From Alkalihalobacillus pseudalcaliphilus (GTDB taxonomy: Bacteria > Bacillota > Bacilli > Bacillales > Bacillaceae_D): a DNA stretch of 64,000 bases. The translations under genes and the position numbers were made by a program. How positions within the stretch are numbered: position 1 is the stretch's first letter; each line of letters begins with the position of its first letter. Positions 44,209-52,298 of the stretch are shown here, piece after piece. The notes under the pieces were generated by a model, which saw only the letters and a list, made by a program, of their open reading frames with translations, ran no database searches and had not been told where the DNA came from. The DNA lies in assembly GCF_028610675.1 (NCBI RefSeq), contig NZ_JAQQWS010000007.1, positions 133,461-197,460 on the forward strand. Direction: 5' to 3'.

Positions 44209-44289
44209 TCAGTCTACTTCACGGTAAATAAACGCCATGCCTACGATTAAAATTACGCCGAGTATTGCCAGCACTAATGCGTCCGTCAC
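44209..44289 (-). CDS. Very small membrane peptide (26 aa)
   Basis: GTG start 7 nt after GGAGG, overlapping the previous stop (GTGA). MTDALVLAILGVILIVGMAF is one membrane helix, then IYREVD. Coupling and the ribosome site support a real gene. Confidence 0.55.
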   Translation of the reverse strand: MTDALVLAILGVILIVGMAFIYREVD

Positions 44290-44771
44290 TGAATCGCCTC
44301 CAAGCCGTAATATTCTACCGCCTTTTTTAATGCGGTCACTTCGTCTTCTACGTTATTCTTCGCGTCTATCGCGTGAGTTAGCTTTGCTTGAATCGACGCT
44401 TTTGTCTTTGGGTTCCGTGCTTTATGAAAATTAAGCGTTAACTGTGCGACTTCTATCTCCGCCTTGTTTAATGTGCGCGATTGTAAAGTGAGTATCTTAA
44501 TAATTTCCTTACGTAATATTCCGTTTAGTTTCGTTACATACTGGTTATTCGCGTCATTAGGCTTCACCGTTATTACGCGTCTTTCGTTATCATCGCAGAT
44601 AAATTCTCGACCGCCCACAACGTAGTGAGTCTTACCATCGCGTTTAAATTTTCGCTGAGCTTTTGCTATTAAATCATTCGCCCAATTAGTCGCGACCTGT
44701 ACCGACTCGATTCCATAGCGTTGACGAATGCGTTCTTTTGCGTGTGATGTTAAAATATAAGATTTCGTCAT
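44286..44771 (-). CDS. Hypothetical phage protein with DUF4258-like start (161 aa)
   Basis: The N-terminus (LTSHAKERIRQRYGI; YVVGGREFICDDNERRVITV) resembles the toxin-like BrnT/DUF4258 fold. A long basic helical C-terminus follows. ATG overlaps the previous stop. Function unknown. Confidence 0.6.
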   Translation of the reverse strand: MTKSYILTSHAKERIRQRYGIESVQVATNWANDLIAKAQRKFKRDGKTHYVVGGREFICDDNERRVITVKPNDANNQYVTKLNGILRKEIIKILTLQSRTLNKAEIEVAQLTLNFHKARNPKTKASIQAKLTHAIDAKNNVEDEVTALKKAVEYYGLEAIQ

Positions 44772-44923
44772 GCTAACCGCACCCCTTTCGGTGCTTTGAC
44801 GTAGTAATCCGCTGGGTCTTCGTCGATTTCAGCGGAGCCGTTATACAAAATATCCGCAAACTTTTCGTTAATTTGTGGTTTTAAATCGTCTATATTGGGA
44901 ATACTTATATGATAGAAAGACAT
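44768..44923 (-). CDS. Small phage protein, unknown (51 aa)
   Basis: MSFYHISIPNIDDLKPQINE, then acidic sequence. ATG after AAAAGGAGCG; stop overlaps the next start. First gene of a short block behind the AT-rich region at 44.94-45.12 kb, which has TATAAT-like sequences on this strand. Confidence 0.65.
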   Translation of the reverse strand: MSFYHISIPNIDDLKPQINEKFADILYNGSAEIDEDPADYYVKAPKGVRLA

Positions 44924-45119
44924 GATAATCGCTCCTTTTATTAGCGACCAAGAAGAACAGACGTTCCCTATTGCATGTATTATAAATAAACCGTATAATT
45001 ACTTATGAATATAAGATTATATACAATTTTTGTAATACAAGCGTAATCGCATTTTAGATTAATTGTGATATAATATAATTGGGCGTATTTTACGCTCACG
45101 CAGACAAGGCTTAATAACC

Positions 45120-45722
45120 TTACGCAGTTTTTTCGAAAGCTGTTCTGCACTCTTTGTTCTTGAATCGTGTGATAAACTTACGGTGTGATTCAGAGTTTCC
45201 GCCGCAAACCTTCGCCAAAAGCTTTGCGATTTCCGAATCGTTATACCCGTTTATCCATGCTTTGAGAATTAACATTTTCCGAGAGTCACCGTTCGCCAAA
45301 ACGGTGACTTTTTCCGTTAGGTCGTAACTATCAATAATATCTTCCGCCAAGTTGATATTATCGTCGACTAAATATCTTTCATAGTGTAACTGATTCCCCT
45401 CATCATCGACTCCCGCCAAAGAATCTAATGAGATAGGCACTACTTTTAATTCATTCTTGAGATGCTTCGACTTAATTCTTCTGATACACCTAATTATCAA
45501 AGCCCTAAAGTCATTATGAACGTTTTCGTCAAAATCCCTAACCCATGACTCAATTTTCTTATAACACTCAAACTCAAAAGATGTGCTATCTCTCACTCTG
45601 CTAAATATCCTATTTCCTTCGTGATTAATTAAAGGTATAAACTGTTTGTAGATTTCGTCTAATGCTACAAGCGAACCTTCTCTTGCTAACAATACTAATT
45701 CAGTTAAATTACTTCTTTTCAA
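45120..45722 (-). CDS. Divergent sigma-70-like factor
   Basis: 200 residues from a TTG after AAGGAGG. Region-2-like start: LTELVLLAREGSLVALDEIYKQFIPLI; region-4-like end: MLILKAWINGYNDSEIAKLLAKVCGG. It lies between the AimR-type gene and the DNA-metabolism block. Its upstream region has a 44-bp element also found before the HNH gene at 56.6 kb, so it may use or control that promoter (inference). Confidence 0.7.
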   Translation of the reverse strand: MKRSNLTELVLLAREGSLVALDEIYKQFIPLINHEGNRIFSRVRDSTSFEFECYKKIESWVRDFDENVHNDFRALIIRCIRRIKSKHLKNELKVVPISLDSLAGVDDEGNQLHYERYLVDDNINLAEDIIDSYDLTEKVTVLANGDSRKMLILKAWINGYNDSEIAKLLAKVCGGNSESHRKFITRFKNKECRTAFEKTA

Positions 45723-45743
45723 TTTACTAACCTCCTTATTTTC

Positions 45744-45787
45744 CCCTATACTTATATATGCGAAAGACCTTTACACTTTTTGGGACA
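45744..45787 (-). promoter_or_regulatory. Matched 44-bp promoter-like element, copy 1
   Basis: Minus strand GTCCCAA, 13 nt, CTTTCGCAT, 2 nt, ATAAGTATAGGG. Copy 2 at 57552-57595 has the same blocks with identical spacing, and the spacer is unrelated. Both sit 20-30 nt upstream of a start codon. No sigma-A promoter fits, so a phage-specific promoter or operator is likely. Confidence 0.65.
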
Positions 45788-45859
45788 AGATTCCGAAAAA
45801 ACTTTTTATTATTTTTCTGTTTTTGAATTTTACGAAATAAGAATAGCAAAAGGTAAAAA

Positions 45860-46954
45860 TTAAAGGGACTTTATCGCCTCTTTAATTAAGTTGGTGTAAA
45901 ACGAAAACCCATAATTAGAGAATTTAATTTGTACTTCAAATAACCCTAGTAAATCCTTACCGGCTTTAGCTTTGTAAAACTCACCAAAAACTGATAAACT
46001 CTTTACCCCTTCTAACAAATCAAGGGCCACCTCATTTTCTCCGCGTTGAACATAATAATGAGCCAGTTCTTCAATATCTATCCCGTCTGTGTCAAACTCT
46101 TTCTTATGTAAGTTATACGCGAAAGGAATATCAGATTTGAGGATTCTATCAACATAGTAATCTCGTCCCAAATAATCATATAAAGAAACAGCTTTATTAT
46201 AATAAAGAATTGCCTCATCAAGGTTAACGAAAGTAACCGCTGCTGCAAGCGAATGATACGCGGATGCTACTGACAAGTCTGAGGCATATTTACTTTGAGT
46301 TATACCCTTAACCGCTTGTTTAACCTTAGTTATATCTTCTTTAACGTATAAAGATGTTAAAGTTATTAATGTGTTGTATCTAACTAATAGTGATTCCTTT
46401 AAATAACCTTCTTTAAGTTCAGACAAAATTGTTCCTGCAAAACTAACTAAATGCTCCACTCTATCGTCATCATTTAACTTATAATACGCGTAAGCTTCAA
46501 ATAAGTTAGCGGAACATTTTAATTCTTGTGTCTTTATTTGCCCGTATACTTCTTTTAATCGATCTATTAATGTTACTAAGTCGCAATCAGCACTTAACAT
46601 ATCTTTTGCAATCGAATACACATCAACCCAATCATCAACATCTCTCGAACCTTCAAATTTTGAACATAAAAAGTCTAAAACCTCGACTTGATTAAAGGTA
46701 AAAGCATATTCTAAAGCATTTTGCACTTGCTGAGGTTTATTTATCTCTTGGATATATTGATTTGTTATTTCTATAAACCTATCCGGAGAAATGCTTCTTG
46801 CGATTAATATTACATTAGATAAATCAGTGGTTACGCTTCCAGTTAAAAACTTTGAGACTACTGACTTTGATTGAATTCCGGCTAAATCCGCCACATTTGT
46901 TTGATTAAGACCGTTTTCTTTCATAAGTTCCTTAACGATTTCATTAGCTTTCAT
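45860..46954 (-). CDS. AimR-type arbitrium receptor/regulator
   Basis: 364 residues. The N-terminal helix-turn-helix (MKENGLNQTNVADLAGIQSK) and NALEYAFTFNQVEVLDFL, then a chain of TPR-like helices to the end (EELAHYYVQRGENEVALDLL; FYKAKAGKDLLGLFEVQIKF), follow the layout of AimR of SPbeta-like phages, which sets lysis or lysogeny according to a peptide. No AimP-like gene follows: the next 137 bp hold no start codon with a signal peptide. The gene has its own promoter and diverges from a Cro-like gene. Confidence 0.72.
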   Translation of the reverse strand: MKANEIVKELMKENGLNQTNVADLAGIQSKSVVSKFLTGSVTTDLSNVILIARSISPDRFIEITNQYIQEINKPQQVQNALEYAFTFNQVEVLDFLCSKFEGSRDVDDWVDVYSIAKDMLSADCDLVTLIDRLKEVYGQIKTQELKCSANLFEAYAYYKLNDDDRVEHLVSFAGTILSELKEGYLKESLLVRYNTLITLTSLYVKEDITKVKQAVKGITQSKYASDLSVASAYHSLAAAVTFVNLDEAILYYNKAVSLYDYLGRDYYVDRILKSDIPFAYNLHKKEFDTDGIDIEELAHYYVQRGENEVALDLLEGVKSLSVFGEFYKAKAGKDLLGLFEVQIKFSNYGFSFYTNLIKEAIKSL

Positions 46955-46981
46955 AGTATATTCTCCTTTTATCTTATTTCG

Positions 46982-47015
46982 AACATTAACGAAACAGGAA
47001 TAACATTAAGAAAAA
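46982..47015 (+). repeat. Direct repeat in the AimR promoter region, candidate operator
   Basis: AACATTAACGAAA and AACATTAAGAAAA, about 20 bp apart, just downstream of the AimR -10 box. A likely site for the AimR-type or Cro-like protein. Confidence 0.5.
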
Positions 47016-47042
47016 TATACCACTTTCCACATAACTTGTCTA
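47014..47042 (-). promoter_or_regulatory. Sigma-A type promoter of the AimR-type gene
   Basis: Minus strand TAGACA, 17 bp, TATATT, about 60 bp before the ATG, which follows AAAGGAG. Confidence 0.7.
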
Positions 47043-47095
47043 CTAAAATTCAGAAAATTCTTTTCGGTACTTTTGAACTAATTAATATTTACTAA

Positions 47096-47124
47096 TTGAA
47101 AGCCACTTCCTTTCCCTGTATACT
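47096..47124 (+). promoter_or_regulatory. Sigma-A type promoter of the Cro-like gene
   Basis: TTGAAA, 17 bp, TATACT, 21 bp before the ATG. Faces away from the AimR promoter; the two -35 boxes are 53 bp apart. Confidence 0.75.
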
Positions 47125-47145
47125 TACCGCGAGGAGGGCGCCGTT

Positions 47146-47364
47146 ATGCGATATCGAATAAAACGGTGTCGTCTACCCGAATTAATGCAAAAGAAGAAAC
47201 TGACGCAAGCTGACCTCGTAGTTTTAACCGGTTGGCATAAGAGCTCCATTAATCGATGGAGGAGCGGAGAGGTCAAAATGACTCTTCCTGTCGCGAAAGT
47301 GTTTGCAGAAATACTCGGTTGTCGTATCGAAGACTTGTACGAATGGGAGTATGTAGGCGACTAG
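47146..47364 (+). CDS. Cro/CI-type (XRE) transcriptional regulator
   Basis: 72 residues with one helix-turn-helix: LPELMQKKKLTQADLVVLTGWHKSSINRWRSG, then MTLPVAKVFAEILGCRIEDLYEW. ATG after GAGGAGGG. It is the only regulator on the plus strand and diverges from the AimR-type gene, forming a switch in which no separate CI-size repressor is seen. Confidence 0.85.
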   Translation: MRYRIKRCRLPELMQKKKLTQADLVVLTGWHKSSINRWRSGEVKMTLPVAKVFAEILGCRIEDLYEWEYVGD

Positions 47365-47547
47365 GCGGTATTTTCCGCCCGCCGGACGGTTGACTCCTCG
47401 ATCAACTTCTACGACTTGACTTTAGTATAAAACGACTATCGCGGACCACGCAATACAATTATTTTTATATTTCCTACGCGGTTTATGTCGAATTGTTTGT
47501 AACGCTTACTCCCCCAACGTATGGCGCCCGAGGTTAATTTATCCAAA
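47365..47547. other. Non-coding gap between converging genes
   Basis: 183 bp between the ends of the Cro-like and primase genes. A hairpin GGCGG-TATTTT-CCGCC overlaps the end of the Cro-like gene but has no T run. No gene is seen. Confidence 0.5.
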
Positions 47548-48477
47548 TTAGTTCTTTCGCCCTATATTTCCGAACATTTCGCCTAGCGCAAACGCGCCAT
47601 CCTTCGCCAGCACCTCGTTAATATCTTTCCGCAAACTACCGCCCCACTCGACGCAATCCACTCGCATATGCCCGCCAAGCCACCGCTTAATGTCCGCAGC
47701 CAACAGTCGACCCGCTTCGTCATTATCCGACGCCACGATTAGCCGCTCGAGCGGACTCCGCATTAATAGTTCCGCCTTTTCGCGGCTAAACTTCGACCCG
47801 CCTGTCGCTATTCCGATATAACTTTCGCCCGCCACCGCCATAGCTGCCGACATCGCATCGATTTCCGCCTCGGTAATGACCGCCACCGCCGCCCGCTGAC
47901 GATAAACCACGTCTAGCCCGTATATTAATTCGCGGACTGGCACGCCGCCTTTCGCATACCAAAACGCCTTACGGTCGGTGAGCCTGTATTTTAGCGCCCG
48001 CACACGTCCTCTCGCGTCTAACCACGGCAAGACTACGGTATCGCCCGCCTGCCCCGCGCCGTATAACGCCTGTATTTCCGCAGGTATTCCGCGCTCGGCT
48101 AAGTAAGCGCTGGGCTCAACGGCGGGAACGGCTAGACTTGCGGTATTTTTCGGCGGGGCAAGCACTCGTTGCAAACGTGCTAATTTCGGAGGCTTGTCGG
48201 TGATTACAGCGGTGTCTAACCCGTATTCTACGCGCAAATATTCGGCTGTTTCGGCTTCGGACTCGCCGCGTAATCGTGCGAGCAAGGCGGTAAATCCTCC
48301 GCGTTCGCCCGTGCCCGAATCGCCCCAATAGCCCGCGTTTTCGCCGTCAAGCCATACGTAAAAGGAAGGCGTTGAATCTTCACGAAAAGGTGAACAGGCG
48401 ATTAATTTGTCCGCGCCCCACGTTGCTCGCCGCCAGTCATAGCGCTCGAGTTCGGTGCGTACGTCAATTTCTAGCAT
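47548..48477 (-). CDS. DNA primase, Toprim-type
   Basis: 309 residues. A degenerate DnaG-like N-terminal zinc region (CSPFREDSTPSFYVW, DSGTGERGGF) and a Toprim core with VITEAEIDAMSAAMA (E) and RLIVASDNDEAGRLLAADI (DxD). It makes primers for phage replication beside the helicase gene. ATG after GGAGGGG. Confidence 0.9.
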   Translation of the reverse strand: MLEIDVRTELERYDWRRATWGADKLIACSPFREDSTPSFYVWLDGENAGYWGDSGTGERGGFTALLARLRGESEAETAEYLRVEYGLDTAVITDKPPKLARLQRVLAPPKNTASLAVPAVEPSAYLAERGIPAEIQALYGAGQAGDTVVLPWLDARGRVRALKYRLTDRKAFWYAKGGVPVRELIYGLDVVYRQRAAVAVITEAEIDAMSAAMAVAGESYIGIATGGSKFSREKAELLMRSPLERLIVASDNDEAGRLLAADIKRWLGGHMRVDCVEWGGSLRKDINEVLAKDGAFALGEMFGNIGRKN

Positions 48478-48495
48478 AGCGCGCCCCTCCTTCTG

Positions 48496-48726
48496 CTAAT
48501 AAAACCTCCATAACCTTACTACGTGTCTGTGTTTTTCAAAAACTAATATTCCGTTATTGGTTTTAATCTCCCTAAAACCTTTTAAAGTTAGCTCCTCTAT
48601 AATTTCTTTTTCTTTCTCTTTTGAGGAAGCATAAATAGTTGCAACATAATCATAATAACTACCTTTCACACTCTCAAATCTCTCTGACCAGTTAATTGTT
48701 TTAAGGTAAATATATTTCATTTTCAT
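48496..48726 (-). CDS. Small phage protein, unknown (76 aa)
   Basis: ATG (MKMKYIYLKTINWSERFESV) after AAGGAGG. The upstream part of the open frame overlaps the helicase gene and has no ribosome site. AT-rich, basic, with a helical middle. Lies between helicase and primase. Confidence 0.65.
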   Translation of the reverse strand: MKMKYIYLKTINWSERFESVKGSYYDYVATIYASSKEKEKEIIEELTLKGFREIKTNNGILVFEKHRHVVRLWRFY

Positions 48727-48739
48727 TAGTAGTCCCTCC

Positions 48740-50089
48740 TTACGGGTTGAAGCCCGGAAAGTATTCGTTCGTCTCCGCCTCGGTCGGTAGTTCCCGCAAT
48801 ACACCGTAATCAAGCATCGCGACCAATTCAAGCGTAAAGTCCTCGCCGCCGTCGCGCCCTTTTTCGATACCTAATCGCGCCCTTCCGTCCACCGAATCGA
48901 ACGCGAATAGCACGGTCGCCACTTCAAGCAACGCCTTAGACGTCTTCACTTTGTCGCGGTCAGGCAAGCGAAGTTCTCTCGCTTCGTCGTCACCCGTCGC
49001 CTTCTTGTCCGTGGTGGCTTGCACCGCGTATATACCGACGACATTATGCACGCCGACCAACGTTTCAAATCTTCGCGCCATCTGTTCCGCAGCTCCGCCC
49101 GCCGTTTTATTCGAGTTCTTGCCGTAGGTGTCGCTAAAGCCGTAAATAGGGTCGACGACTAACACGTCAATGTCGGGTCGCTCCGCTAGTTCTTGGTCAA
49201 GTTCGTCGAGCGAGCGTGTCAGCTCCGCGTCACCTTTCGCCTGCAAAATAAGCTCGCCGGGATAATAGTCGTTTATGCGCGCCAAGGTATCGAAGAACCA
49301 TTCCTCGTATCTTTCGTTGAGCTTACCGGCTAGCAATTCGCGACTGGGCACGCCAATCGTTTCGCCGGCTTTATTTTCGAGCGCGTCCTCTTTCGATGTC
49401 ATGGACGATAACAGCCGCGAAAGCCATCGGTAGGCGTTCATCTCGAAGGATTTCACGAACACGGTCGCCCCTTGACGCAGTAAACATTCAACGAACTCTA
49501 TAATAGAATAGGATTTTCCGCGCCCCGACTCGCCGAAAAAGCCGTAAATGTCGCCGCTGTATAGCCCGCCTATTTCTGCGTTCAGTTTGTCGAATGGTGT
49601 CCGCCATATCTTAAATGACTCGCCCGCCTTCCGACGCTCATACTCCGCCCGGAAATCGTCTTTTAGCTGTTCGAGCGTCCTACCGATCGACTTGCGAACA
49701 CTTGTTCCTAGTATAATCGAATCGAGGCGGTCCCGCAACTGTTCGGCTATGTCCCGTCCGTCTTTTTCGCGAGTGATTTCGTTGATTAATTTCGGGTCGG
49801 ACATCATGCGGTAAACTTCCCGTTTCGCCGCGTCCGCCTTTAATGAGTCCGCAAGCCAGCCGAAATCGTCCGTCACGCCCTCGAAATATTCCGCATCGGT
49901 GGCGTTAAGGTAGTCGGCGTGTGACGGTGCCTTGCCCGCGTTCTTTGTCGCGTATTCACGGATATAGCGGAGGGCTTCGCGTTCGGCTTCGGTCGCCATG
50001 TGGGACTCGCGAATATCGTACCGTTTGAGGGCGTCGGGATCGTTGGTGTCGAGAATCTTCGAAAATATCATTTCCGCGGTTACTTTCAT
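48740..50089 (-). CDS. Replicative DNA helicase, DnaB-like
   Basis: 449 residues. RecA-type core: Walker A YGFFGESGRGKSYSIIEF, IDVLVVDPIYGFSD (Walker B), later VVGIYAVQATTDKKATG and TVLFAFDSVDGRARLGIEKG. Acts at the replication fork with the primase and the loader located upstream. ATG after GAAAGGAGCG. Confidence 0.9.
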   Translation of the reverse strand: MKVTAEMIFSKILDTNDPDALKRYDIRESHMATEAEREALRYIREYATKNAGKAPSHADYLNATDAEYFEGVTDDFGWLADSLKADAAKREVYRMMSDPKLINEITREKDGRDIAEQLRDRLDSIILGTSVRKSIGRTLEQLKDDFRAEYERRKAGESFKIWRTPFDKLNAEIGGLYSGDIYGFFGESGRGKSYSIIEFVECLLRQGATVFVKSFEMNAYRWLSRLLSSMTSKEDALENKAGETIGVPSRELLAGKLNERYEEWFFDTLARINDYYPGELILQAKGDAELTRSLDELDQELAERPDIDVLVVDPIYGFSDTYGKNSNKTAGGAAEQMARRFETLVGVHNVVGIYAVQATTDKKATGDDEARELRLPDRDKVKTSKALLEVATVLFAFDSVDGRARLGIEKGRDGGEDFTLELVAMLDYGVLRELPTEAETNEYFPGFNP

Positions 50090-50190
50090 AGGCGTCGCTC
50101 CTTTCGGTTCGTGGTTTGGTCAAACTGTGAATTATTTTTTCTGTACTAGATAATAACAGAAACACATTTCAATCCATGTATTTATTCTTT

Positions 50191-50532
50191 TTAATAACTC
50201 ACATTTGGAGGTTTTATCGTGTATCCTGATTTTTCATTATCACTAACCCAAACCGCCATTTCGATATTGCGAACATTTTCTAATCTAATAAGATAATCAA
50301 CCGCTTTTTCATTCCATCCTTTTCTCTCCCACTTCTTCTGTGACAAGTGCCTATTCTGAATAGTGCTAGTAAAGTAATCAATTTCACCTTCTACATTAAG
50401 TACCTCAAACTTATTGGAAATAAATACATCCACTGTGCTACCATCTGTTATATTTTTGCCGTCAACATAAACAATTTGTTTGCCTTTCTTCTGTTTTCCC
50501 TTTCTTTTTTTAAGTTTTTGTCGTTTGTTCAT
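50191..50532 (-). CDS. Hypothetical protein with very basic N-terminus (113 aa)
   Basis: The first 20 residues are mostly Lys/Arg (MNKRQKLKKRKGKQKKGKQI), followed by a beta-rich domain. AT-rich and placed between replication genes. It may bind nucleic acid. ATG after GAGGAAT. Confidence 0.6.
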   Translation of the reverse strand: MNKRQKLKKRKGKQKKGKQIVYVDGKNITDGSTVDVFISNKFEVLNVEGEIDYFTSTIQNRHLSQKKWERKGWNEKAVDYLIRLENVRNIEMAVWVSDNEKSGYTIKPPNVSY

Positions 50533-50570
50533 TCTAAATAATTCCTCTCTTTAATTCGGTTTTTTGGATA

Positions 50571-51149
50571 CTATTCACTTCCGTATTTCTGCGTCCTCAG
50601 CCCGGCTAATTTAACGCTTAACTGACGCCCCTTCTCTAGGTATTCGGCGTCTCCAAACGTCTTAATTAGCGCGTTATTGTCATTAATTTCGTCGAGCACT
50701 GCGTCTATTTGAGCGTCAATGGTCGGCGGGGCTTCCGTCGCTTCCGTTATGGGCACGACATTTAACGTTTTAGGTCCGTAGTAATCTTCCGCGAGATACG
50801 CCTCGTTGTACCATTGCGTGTCGCCCTCTACGCGATAAATGTAAACGCCCGTTTCTTCGATTTGTCCGCGTTCTGTGATTCGCGTATGCCTTACGTCGTG
50901 CTCGGTCAACTCCGCGAGATATGGGTTACGAATAATGACGGGGTCGCCTACGTCAAAGTGTGCGGTATAAGGTTCCGCGTCCTCTGCCGGCGCAAATTCT
51001 AACTCGACCGACCCTTTTTCCGCGAGTAATCGTTCATAAATCGCCTCTGATTCGCGACGCTCGATATAATCGCGATACTTCTGCGTTGTGTACACAGTTG
51101 CGCCTATTAATACAGTTAGTGCTGACAACTTGCCGATAATTCCCTTCAT
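50571..51149 (-). CDS. Hypothetical membrane-anchored protein (192 aa)
   Basis: N-terminal membrane segment (IIGKLSALTVLIGATVYTTQ), then a soluble part with an SH3-like segment (FDVGDPVIIRNPYLAEL) and an acidic C-terminal helix. ATG after GGGGGCGG. Function unknown. Confidence 0.65.
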   Translation of the reverse strand: MKGIIGKLSALTVLIGATVYTTQKYRDYIERRESEAIYERLLAEKGSVELEFAPAEDAEPYTAHFDVGDPVIIRNPYLAELTEHDVRHTRITERGQIEETGVYIYRVEGDTQWYNEAYLAEDYYGPKTLNVVPITEATEAPPTIDAQIDAVLDEINDNNALIKTFGDAEYLEKGRQLSVKLAGLRTQKYGSE

Positions 51150-51161
51150 AAGTCCGCCCCC

Positions 51162-51335
51162 TCACTCCGTAAGTGTTCGTCCAACTGCCCACGCAAAAGT
51201 TAATGTCACGGCTACTATGAGGATTGCCGGGTACATAACTATCGAGATAGCAATTCCGAAAATTATCACCAAAACGGTCAATCCGATTAAAATGTTAACA
51301 AAAATGTTAAGTATAACGCCCATAACTTCCGCCAT
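51162..51335 (-). CDS. Small membrane protein (57 aa)
   Basis: Mostly hydrophobic: MGVILNIFVNILIGLTVLVI and IVMYPAILIVAVTLTFAWAV, two or three membrane segments. ATG overlaps the loader stop (TGATG). Function unknown. Confidence 0.7.
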   Translation of the reverse strand: MAEVMGVILNIFVNILIGLTVLVIIFGIAISIVMYPAILIVAVTLTFAWAVGRTLTE

Positions 51336-52090
51336 CAACGTCGCCCCCTTTTCGATTGCCCCTTAAACGGAGCCTCTAAGCATTGGTCGCGCACCCTATC
51401 CGCAAGCCTTGCGTCATATAGCCCCGCCAAGTCGGCAAACGGAATATTTGACGTGTAGACGGTCGGCTTCTCCGCGGCTACCCTCGCGTTAATAATATCG
51501 TGTAAGTCCCCGCGAAAAGCTTCGCTCGCCCCACGTACGCCGATATCGTCAAGCACTGCAAAGTCGGCAACCTTAGCGCGGGCAAGCCATGCGTAGTACA
51601 CGTCCGCCGCTTCTTCCTTACGCCAATCCGGCACGCCCGGACGCGTGTACCGGTTATAGTGCGTTTGCCATTCGTTGACATCGAGAAAAAATACCGGTCG
51701 CTCCTTCGGCGTTTGCCCGCGCTTTAACGAGCCCACGTAATGGGCGGTTAGGTACGCGTTAAGTAGCCCCGACGCCGTGGTCGTTTTGCCCGTGCCTGGT
51801 TCCGCGGAAAATAAGTACAGCGATTTAATAGCCGGCTTGGCGTCAAATTGGCGCGAAAATGAAGCAACAACGCGGTCAATTGCGCCGTACACTTCCGGCT
51901 GATCGGCGCGTGGCGGGGCGTCGGCTAACGTGGTCAGCGCATATTTAGCGGGCAAGCCTGCGCGTGTATGACGTCCGGTCGCCGAGTGTAATTGCGCAAA
52001 GTGCGGGCAACGGTCGGTACATTTGGCGGGCGAGCCGGCGTGGGCGCAGTCGCGGGCGAGTATGCAGTTAGTTTCGTTCGTTTGCGTCAA
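51335..52090 (-). CDS. Helicase loader, DnaC/DnaI-like AAA+ ATPase with N-terminal Cys cluster
   Basis: 251 residues from a TTG 8 nt after AAAGGAGTG. The first 30 residues hold CILARDCAHAGSPAKCTDRC, a probable zinc site as in DnaI-type loaders. AAA+ motifs: SAEPGTGKTTTASG (Walker A) and FAVLDDIGVRGASEAF (Walker B), VYTSNIPF (sensor I), DRVRDQC (Arg finger region). It loads the DnaB-type helicase. Confidence 0.85.
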   Translation of the reverse strand: MTQTNETNCILARDCAHAGSPAKCTDRCPHFAQLHSATGRHTRAGLPAKYALTTLADAPPRADQPEVYGAIDRVVASFSRQFDAKPAIKSLYLFSAEPGTGKTTTASGLLNAYLTAHYVGSLKRGQTPKERPVFFLDVNEWQTHYNRYTRPGVPDWRKEEAADVYYAWLARAKVADFAVLDDIGVRGASEAFRGDLHDIINARVAAEKPTVYTSNIPFADLAGLYDARLADRVRDQCLEAPFKGQSKRGRR

Positions 52091-52097
52091 AGTGGCG

Positions 52098-52298
52098 TCA
52101 CTCCTTTCGTTTAGAGCGTAATTTACGGTTAACAATGCGTGGTTTGCTCGGCTTTAAAAATCCGAAGTCCTCGTCTGCCAAGTCGTAGTGAATCGAGAAT
52201 CCTTCCGCTTTTACCGACTTAATAGCTTCGATAATAAAGAACAGTCCGATTATAGCGAGGAGTATTAGCGGAGGCAAAACGATAAATAAGAAGGTCAT
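52098..52298 (-). CDS. Small membrane protein (66 aa)
   Basis: One N-terminal membrane segment (MTFLFIVLPPLILLAIIGLF), then a basic cytosolic tail (KPRIVNRKLRSKRKE). The ribosome site of the loader lies in its last codons. Function unknown. Confidence 0.7.
   Translation of the reverse strand: MTFLFIVLPPLILLAIIGLFFIIEAIKSVKAEGFSIHYDLADEDFGFLKPSKPRIVNRKLRSKRKE

Noticed and set aside
45723..45859. Searched for an aimP-like peptide gene directly after the AimR-type gene
   Set aside because: No ATG, GTG or TTG with a ribosome site followed by a signal peptide on the minus strand; only the promoter-like element is present.
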